DNA of 64,000 nucleotides, taken from assembly GCA_018902385.1 (NCBI GenBank), contig JABSSW010000049.1:158005-222004 (forward strand), read 5' to 3'. The stretch comes from Physcia stellaris. Taxonomy: Eukaryota > Ascomycota > Lecanoromycetes > Caliciales > Physciaceae. The notes under the pieces are model-generated. The model saw only the letters and a program-made list of their open reading frames with translations. It ran no database searches and was not told the DNA's origin. The position numbers and the translations under genes were made by a program. Below are positions 56,352 to 64,000 of this stretch, piece after piece; the stretch's first letter is position 1; each line of letters starts with the position of its first letter.

Positions 56352-59300
56352 TTATGCACTTTCTTCCAAAGATCTCATCGCCTCCAAAGCGATTAATGAC
56401 TTCTTAGCCATAGCAACATGCCATGGAAGCACGCTCTTGACCGGATCCACAATCCCCCGAATCCTGGCCAACGTTCCCAAGCTCCCATACATCTCCAGAA
56501 CCTCCTTAAGAAGGGCAGGCGAAGGCTTATTCGCGTGCAGCATGTCCACCTGAACGTTGACAAGCCCATCCTCGTCCCGAACCCCGGCACGTTTCATCAA
56601 GTGCCCACTGTGTACCGCAGAGCACCGTCTTGAGCCGTCTTCCGTCTGATGAACCGTATCAGGGGAAGTGGTGCCGAGTACAATTCCCCAGGATTCTTCC
56701 GCTGCATCCACCAGTCTGGTGTCATGGTCGCTATCCAAAGAGACAGTGTTAGGGGTCGGCATACTAGCAGCGAGCGGGGCCGCCCCAGGTGTCAAAGGGT
56801 AGCCTGGCTGCTCCGGAGAGACAAAATTTGCGGTGGGGGTCGATATCGGTGTCGCAAGAGCTGGACTGAGTAGGTGGAGAGGAGCTGATGTATATGCTGG
56901 AAGCCGAAGATCTGGAAACTCCTCGATAGCGAGCAGAGTGACATTGATCTTGTATGACGATGGTTGAGTTACTACGGAGAGCCATACTGGAGGATGTCAG
57001 CTCTATTGCTTGGTATTCCAATCTCGAACGCTTACCATTCATCTCATGTTGGCTCATGGAACTGCCTTTGACTAGAAAAACTCGTCGGAATAAAGTCTTT
57101 GAGTCGATCATATCCGTAGTGGTGTCCCATATTTCTTTCGCGGCTTCTCCAAACGTTGGCCAGCTCTGAGTCCTGTCAGTCGCAATACGGTAGCATGCGT
57201 TCCATTGCTGACAGCCAAGGTTATCAGTCCAGGATGCCGAAAGCCACTGGTCGTCCGGATTCCAGTAATAGGCCACATGGATGCATCGTTGCGCGTGCGA
57301 TAAATTGGCAGTAGGTGTTGAGGTTAGATTGAAATCGATCGATCTTGGAATCTTCCCTGCAAGCCGCACCGCAGGAGCACAGGCGTATAGCTCTGACTCA
57401 ATGTCTTTGCAAGGTGCACACCTGCTGTACACCTCGAAAGCTACTTTCTTGTATGTGCCCGGTGAAGGGATTACAAGTCTCTCGTTGGAAGCTATCATGG
57501 CTAGTGGAAGTATCTGCAGTATCATGTCACATGGGTTCTCCATCTTTCTACTTCTCAACGATGAGACATAACAATCAAATAGCTTAAGATATGCTTTGCA
57601 TAGTCGAGGCAGATCCGAGGTAGAGGACGAGGGGTTGATTATGTAGATGACAAAATTGCAGCGTTCAGCGTCCGACGCAGCAAGCTTTCGGCCTAACGCT
57701 AATTTCAGCATGTATGTCGTATTGATGTGTAGATGGAGACTTACCGAGGGCCTCGCAAGCCTCAAGAATCTTCTGAAAAGCATATTCGTGACTATCGCCA
57801 TTGACTGGCACGGCGGTCAATGCCCCAGCATGCCCGGTGGGGTTTGTCCCAAGTTGATGGGTTCCAAGCTTGCAGCACTGGTACGCCCACTTCACAGATT
57901 CGAGAAAATGCACTACACGTTCTTCTATATATGTGGACTCTGGGTGAATGCAGTAAGCTATAACATCTTTCTCGGTAGATGCCGGGGCAAGTCCAAGCTC
58001 CTCCCAGAACTGCAAAGCCGAGACTGCTATATCAGTCAGTGAATCCATCCGTCTGATACACGCAGAAGGTACTTGAATTCGGAATGGCTTTTTCGTCACA
58101 TCCACCGAGCTATTGGGATGGGCTTCTGCAGCCCGTATCAGGGTGTTTTGGGCGTTTGGTTTTGTAGTAGGTTTGATCCGGATCCTGCCTTCTGCGCTAA
58201 GGGTTTCCTTCAAGTCACTTTGCTTTACTGCCGGAAAAGTCTTCCCAAGCAATGTTTCGAACGATTCATAATTTGAGGTCTCGAAGTCAACATCTAAACA
58301 CTGATCGACTGGGGTATCGTCTAGGATGGATCCAGATAATTCAACATTGCAATGTGCGATTTGGTCAACGAGGATTTGAGCCACCTGAAGGTATGCTCGT
58401 GGATCTCGAATGTTGGTGGATCGATCTGATTGGAGATTTAGGGCTTCGGCTGTATGAGGAAGCTCTGCAGGCACCTTCAATGGAGTATGAGTGAACAAGG
58501 TGAGCTCAGGTATATCAATAGAACCGTGATCATTGTAGGCAGGCGACATAGGGGTATTCTGCGAATAGGACGGTGTGATAGGAACATCATTGCCAACAGA
58601 CCGCTCGCGTTTTCGCTTGAGGGTGGCTTGAACTGGTTTTCCTGGTCCTGGAACCTCGTCCAAGTCTACTGCCTCTCCAGATACGGAAGAGGCAGTGTTT
58701 TCTGACTCTGACTCTGACTCTGACTCAGCATCTATAGGTATCGAGTCAGCCTCCAAAGAGGGAGAAAAAGTAGAAAAATTGACCGACCTTGACTGATGCT
58801 GCTCTCACCAGGTGAGGATGTCAAGTTGGGCGATCTCTCCTTGGTCAAGAGTGAGAGCATTTCCCCTTCTGATATCTTTCCAGGCTCTATACCCTCTGGA
58901 GTACCGATGTTCTCAAAGCCAAAATAACCATTCTTGTCATACTTTTGATCGAATCTCCGAGTATAAGAACCATGCTGCGCGGTCTTTTGCGGTGGTTCGC
59001 TAGGATTTTGTGAATATTTTGGCTTCAGATCCGTGAGATCTTCGATGTGTGACTCATAGGCTAGTATAGATCTTCCTAATCCATCATCAGCCACGGTGTT
59101 AGCAAAACATGAATCTGTTGTGGGCGAGCCGACAGCTATCTCGTTTGTCTTATCGAGCTGCTTCGTATTCGACTCTGTCCTTTAATTAGCGGAGCAAGAT
59201 ATTCAAATTTGGCTAGTTTACCAACCTAGACTGTCGACTTGAATGCCTGTTGGAAGCTGTGGGGTCACATTTGCATCTGGCTGAGGAGTGTCGGCATCAG

Positions 59301-61112
59301 AGGGGATACTGCGACGCGAATTGAGGCCAGAACGTTGGGGTGTAAAGGAGATGTTGTGTTCTAGTAGCGGGGACTTCTCTGATGTAAGAGGCTTGTAAGA
59401 GCCAGGATTTTCCAGTTCGCCTTCATTCTGCTCGTCAAAGAAGTTAAAGTCATCCTCGGTAAGTCCATTCGCTGCGAACAATTCCGAGTCGAATTCGCCA
59501 AAAAGGTCTCCATCTCCTTCCTTATTGAACTGGGGGTCCTCGTTGAATTTAGGTGAGGCTAGGAGAGAAGAATCGCCCTGGTCGTTTTGGGTAGCGATAG
59601 GTTTCTGTGCTCCGCCGTCAAATTGGCTAGATTGTTCCTGTGTGCTTGCTGTGGGGTGCAGATGTGGTGGAGCGCCATCTGGTGGAGTTGGGTAAACGCC
59701 ACTCGCATCTTGTAGATTGAGTCTTCCATTCAATAAGTTTTCATCATACATGAACATGTCCTCGTCCTCGGAATCGTTAATATTTCTTGCCTCTTCTGCT
59801 AAGCGTTCATTGGCTCGTCGTTTCGCCTCTACAGCCTCGGCCCTAGCTAACCTTCCGTTAAACCAGTTCTCCGCAGCCTCTAGTGGGTCTACCCATTCGT
59901 CTATTGAAGTGGTTTTTCTAGACATCTCTTCTTTATGCTTTGCTAAAAGTTTTCTAGAGATCGAAAAGCACAAACAAGCCGGCCATATCGTTGTGACTTG
60001 GAGATCACCTGCATTCTCACTCATAAATCGTATCTGGGCCCATTCAGCTTGTGAGGATATTCTTATATTTTGATGGCGCAGACGTGCAGCGATTGACCTT
60101 TCCATCTCATGATCTCCGTGTGAATAGTGACCAACAAGAATAGCTTGCTTCCCTGAAGGAGCCAGTAATACGACCGAGCCAACAGATGGCAAGGTAGACT
60201 TCTCATTCCCCTCTGCCGCCAGTTGACGAAGGTATTTTGCAGGATATCTCCACATGGTTGCCATCAAAGCTCCCGATGAATACCACTTTAATGTAATTGA
60301 CAGGAGTGACCGTTCGCGTCTTGATGGTTCAAGCTTCAAATCTCTATTTTGCTGGTTTCGGTGATAAAGAGGCCCAAACCCATATCTTGAGCCAAGTCTC
60401 AGCCAGCGGCCGTCTGCGCAGATAGATGTTATTAAAGTCAAGGAGATTGATTCAAGAAATTTTGCGTAGATAGATGCCAAATTGGATGTAATTTGAGCGT
60501 CGTCGGTAGCCACACTTGAAGGATTAATTCCGTTAGCTACCCGCGTGTTAGTTTCGAAGGCCTGCATATTAAAATTCTTCAGGGCTTCCGAAGACATTTG
60601 CGATGCCTCGGAGGCTTTCTGCACTGCAACATCAGAACCAGAATCAGATGACAGATCAGAAGACCTGATGGCACCGGCCGTTTTCACTATTCTTAATTTG
60701 AGTTCCAATTCCCTGGGTAAAGACAAAGGGCTTACCAGTCAGTCCGTATACACCAATCAGTTGCGCGAGCTCTGATTGCCTCTGTGCCTCATGGTCACTG
60801 TCGCCCAAAATCTCGAAGACCCAAACGAGTAGATTTGACACATCGAATAGGGAGTGAAAACCCTTTGCCCTTAAGGCATTTGCAGCCTCCTCGAGAGCCT
60901 CACCAATTGCGATATGTGACACATCATCAAACCGCACTTCTGGGTCTTGTGGCTTGCCTTGGCTATATGTTGGAGGATTCTCAACTGTATATGAGGTCCA
61001 TTCTACGCCGACGAAAACTTTCTGCAGGCCATCAGCGTCGAATCTGTCAGATACTCATCCCACTTACCAGGCAATAGACGTTCGTAGGAGCGTTATCAGG
61101 GAATTCCATCAT
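56352..61112 (-). CDS. MED13: Mediator complex subunit 13 (MED13/SRB9/SSN2)
   Basis: Med13 links the Cdk8 kinase module to core Mediator and so controls RNA polymerase II initiation. Exons are 61068-61112, 60736-61021, 59222-about 60691, 58809-59179, 57745-58731, 57036-57698 and 56352-56986, about 1,485 residues. The N-terminus 'EFPDNAPTNVYCLKVFVGVE' leads into the Med13 N domain ('ADGRWLRLGSRYGFGPLYHR', 'WPACLCFSISRKLL'); the hallmark 'VYPTPPDGAPPH' follows; the C-terminus has 'AERCNFVIYIINPSS', 'QWLSASWTDNLGCQQWN', 'WLSVVTQPSSYKINVTLLAI' and 'LARIRGIVDPVKSVLPWHVA'. All junctions are in phase except 60691/60736, which is one base short (a missing A in an AA would fix it). Confidence 0.9.
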
Positions 61113-61641
61113 TGGAAGAACAAGAGCGAGATGATGCTTGCCAGCTTATTACTCTGTTTTTACGAGATGTTTTCATGCAGTAGATAATCGAAAATATTCT
61201 TGATCTTTCTGGTGAGGTCATTGTGACTATTATGGCCTGATTGCTGGCCACTTGGGCCACCAGGATACGAGGAAGTAATTTAAAAGAAGGCGAGCAAGGA
61301 GGACGCAAAGGACATCAGATCGGAGTTGAAGATGGATAGCAGGATGTTATCCGACCTTGTAAGTATCATTGGATTGCGGGGCGATCTTGACTCGATGTGC
61401 TGGATGATGAATTATCTCTAATAATACACGTACTTTAAGGGACTGTCGAGGAGCTAATGCACGGCCCCCAAAACACTAGTGGCGGGATGAGCATGTGGGT
61501 ACCGGTAAGCGCCAATTTGCCGCTATCGATTGCTAACCTACTAGTACACTAAGAAGGAGTAGAAATTCAGAAAACTAAAAGTTTCCAGATCTCTCCTTAC
61601 GCCACGCATTTGTCGAGCATCTTGGGGGCTGCCAACATACC
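61113..61641. other. Divergent intergenic region MED13-ENP2
   Basis: About 530 bp between two genes that diverge, hence a shared promoter region. No specific motif claimed. Confidence 0.5.
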
Positions 61642-63902
61642 ATGAGGATCAGCAATCACTCTGCTGTTCCCGTGTACACAATTTCAGGCTCCTCGACAGC
61701 GCGACCTCTCCCCGAATGGCTTGCGAGAAAGCGGAAACGGAGTCTGAAAAATGATCCGGAGTACGCAAGTCGTATCGAGCTTCTCCAGGATTTTGAGTTC
61801 GAGGAAGCTAGCCAATGTGTCAGGGTCAGTGAAGATGGAGAATGGGTAATGAGCACAGGTATGCGATCATTGTACGCTAGCCTCACCCAAATATGTTCCC
61901 ACCAAAAGTCCCAATGAAAGCAAGTTTCCATGAATTCGTGATTCCTTACTGAGTCTTTGATACAGGAACATATAAACCCCAAATACATACGCACTATCTA
62001 CCTCATCTCTCCTTATCCTACGCTAGACATACAATCTCCCTCAATACCACTTTCCTGCTCCTCTCTTCCGACTACTCGAAATCACTACACCTACAGGCAG
62101 ACAGGTCTCTTGAATTTCACACTCCTCATGGCTGTCACTATACTACTCGTCTTCCGCGGTACGGGAGGGATTTGAAATACGATAGACGATCAGCAGAAGC
62201 GTTGATCCCCTCCGTTGGGGTTAATGAGAATGGAAACGGCGAGGTTTTTCGGTTGAATCTTGAGCTCGGACGATACATGCGTGGCTATGAGATCGACGTA
62301 GGAAGTCATGGTACGGCATCCTCCAGGGCCGATGCGTTGCAGGCTGGTACAGGAGGTGTTAATGTGGGCGCGATCGCTGAGGAGAGTCACAACCTCTTAG
62401 CATTTGGCACATCGCTTGGGACAGTGGAATTTTGGGACTCTCGTTCACGAGGTCGAGTAGGCGTGCTTCAACCACCTTCACACAGCGATTTTGTTGAAGG
62501 CGAACCAGAAATAACTGCACTAGAATTCGATCAATCTGGGCTGAACATTGCTACTGGCTCATCGGCAGGCATTGTAAACCTTTACGATCTGCGATCTCCC
62601 TTGCCCACGTTGAAGAAAGATCAAGGATACGGGTACCCAATCCACACCTTGATCTTCCTTGAATCATCTACCCGTACCCGTTCGCAAACTGCTGAACCAA
62701 AGATTTTGTCCGCAGACAAGCGAATTATAAAAATCTGGGACGCACGAGATGGGTCACCTTGGACATCTGTTGAGCCAGCTGTTGATTTGAACTCGGTAAC
62801 TTGGTGCAAGGATTCCGGCATGCTTCTTACGGCCAACGAAGGCCGACAGCAGCACAGCTTTCATATTCCACAGCTCGGTCCAGCACCTAAATGGTGTTCC
62901 TTCTTAGACAATTTGGTGGAAGAAATGGCCGAGGATCCGAATGATCCGAATGCGTTTACTGGGCAAAAGATTGGAGACGTCTACGATAATTACAAATTCC
63001 TCACTATCCCTCAACTCGAATCACTGAATCTCTCCCACCTCATTGGCACAACTAGCCTCCTCAGGCCATACATGCACGGTTACTTTGTCGCCCAGCGCCT
63101 GTACGAGGAGGCGAAATTGATCGCGGACCCCTTTGTATGGGAGGAGCAAAGGAACAAAAGAGTCAAGGAAAAAATCGATGCGGAGCGAGAAAGCAGGATC
63201 CGTGGCAATAAGAAAGTCGTCGCCAAGGTCAACAAAAGGCTAGCTGAGAAGATCATGGATCGAGCCGAAAAGAATGATCGCAGACGAGCCCAACGAGTTC
63301 TAGAGAAGGGTGGTGATGACGACTTGGTCGGAGATTCCCCTAAGACGGTCAATGAAGGCGCAAACCGAAACGATCTGCTGGTCGATCCTCGATTTGCCAA
63401 ATTATTCGAAGACGAAGACTTTGCCATCGACGAAAAGTCAAGAGAATTTCAATCCCTCAATCCCAGTACGAAACCTGTCGTAGAAGGTAACGGGGCCAAC
63501 GAACGAAGGCTTACAGCTGTGGAAGAAGAGGCTATAGACGAAGTACCAAAATCGGACTCGGAGGGCTCAAGCGCTGATGAAGAAGAGAGGCCGCAAAAGT
63601 CCAAGGACAATGGGCGTGTATCGTCAGTCTCGTATCGGAAGGCCGGACATCGTCTACAGCAACCTCAAATGCGAGTAACATCCTCGAAGGCCTTACAGCC
63701 GGCCCGAGATCGTTCTTTCGGATCACGAGCCGAGCGTTTCAAGGTCACTAAAAGCTCTAATTTCTCCACAGGAGGTGAGCGCGAGGTTACCTTTGCCCCC
63801 GAAAGAAAGAAAAAGGCTCCTGTTGTAGATCGAGGGAAGTCGGAGAAGCGTAGGGACAAAGACAGGAGAAGTGCCAGTGGGAATGTGTTTAGGAACATGT
63901 AG
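61642..63902 (+). CDS. ENP2: ENP2/NOL10, nucleolar WD40 protein of the small-subunit processome
   Basis: Enp2 is an essential 90S pre-ribosome factor with a WD40 propeller. Exons 61642-61858 and 61966-63902 give 2,154 nt, 717 residues. The N-terminus 'VPVYTISGSSTARPLPEWLA' is the Enp2 start, followed by 'RIELLQDFEFEEASQCVRVS', 'TYKPQIHTHYLPHLSLSYAR', repeated propeller strands ('ALEFDQSGLNIATGSSAGIV', 'IIKIWDARDGSPWTSVEP') and the NUC153-like motif 'DPRFAKLFEDEDFAIDEKSR'. The C-terminus is Lys/Arg-rich. The intron (107 bp) removes a stop and joins STG. The stop at 63902 leaves about 100 bp to the window end. Confidence 0.93.
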
Positions 63903-64000
63903 ATATTACTTTGATCGATGATACCCCGAATCGTTTCCAATGCAAAGTCGAGGAGACCTAAGAAAGAATAGTAATATATCTGTAAGGTATTTAGGTACTC

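Noticed and set aside
1-64000. tRNA, rRNA genes and CRISPR arrays
   Set aside because: I saw no convincing B-box, rRNA segment or regularly spaced repeat array; the minisatellite lacks unique spacers.

Overview
The window looks like a chromosome segment of a filamentous ascomycete (Pezizomycotina; Dothideomycetes-like, but the class is inferred only from the style of the genes). The evidence is short 42-80 bp introns with GT-AG ends, eukaryotic housekeeping genes of fungal type, a fungal STAND-type N-terminal domain joined to ankyrin repeats, and a sharply two-part composition.

Region 1 (1 to about 17,820) is an extremely AT-rich block made of dead transposons. A Ty1/Copia element on the minus strand (about 3.55-8.61 and 15.73-16.44 kb) was split by a Ty3/Gypsy element, also on the minus strand (8,613-15,730). 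The Gypsy copy has two 183-bp LTRs, a polypurine tract and a 4-bp target duplication. A PIF/Harbinger DNA transposon relic (16.64-17.73 kb) follows. The whole block is hypermutated in an unusual context: cytosines before T or C (and G after A or G on the same strand) are almost gone, while CpA and CpG survive and TpA is not raised. This differs from classical RIP (CpA to TpA). All 11 differences between the two Gypsy LTRs are CpT/TpT (ApG/ApA) changes. I regard this as the most interesting signal in the window.

Region 2 (about 17.8-32 kb) starts at a cluster of three identical 12-bp palindromes. It then carries a Git1-type glycerophosphodiester transporter (+), methylthioadenosine phosphorylase (-), BUD22 (-), a Cys-rich surface-type protein (-), a STAND-like ankyrin protein without an NTPase domain (-) and a polytopic membrane protein (-).

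Region 3 (32-34.4 kb) has no gene that I can support, but holds a long composite hairpin, a microsatellite and a minisatellite with a 154-bp higher-order period.

Region 4 (34.4-64 kb) is gene-dense: an unnamed membrane protein (+), the complex I 30-kDa subunit NDUFS3 (-), the CCR4-NOT ubiquitin ligase NOT4 (+), a small secreted protein (-), an HSL-type alpha/beta hydrolase (-), TSR2 (+), two small genes with CxxC pairs (+), a CCCH zinc-finger protein (-), Mediator subunit MED13 (-) and ENP2/NOL10 (+). BUD22, TSR2 and ENP2 all serve small-subunit ribosome assembly. NOT4 and MED13 belong to general gene-expression machinery. No biosynthetic cluster is evident.

At least nine one-base deletions, nearly all placeable in short homopolymers, interrupt otherwise intact genes, including three within 270 bp of NOT4, and one surplus base interrupts the hydrolase gene. 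These look like long-read consensus errors rather than biology, and the affected genes are annotated as CDS with the break noted.
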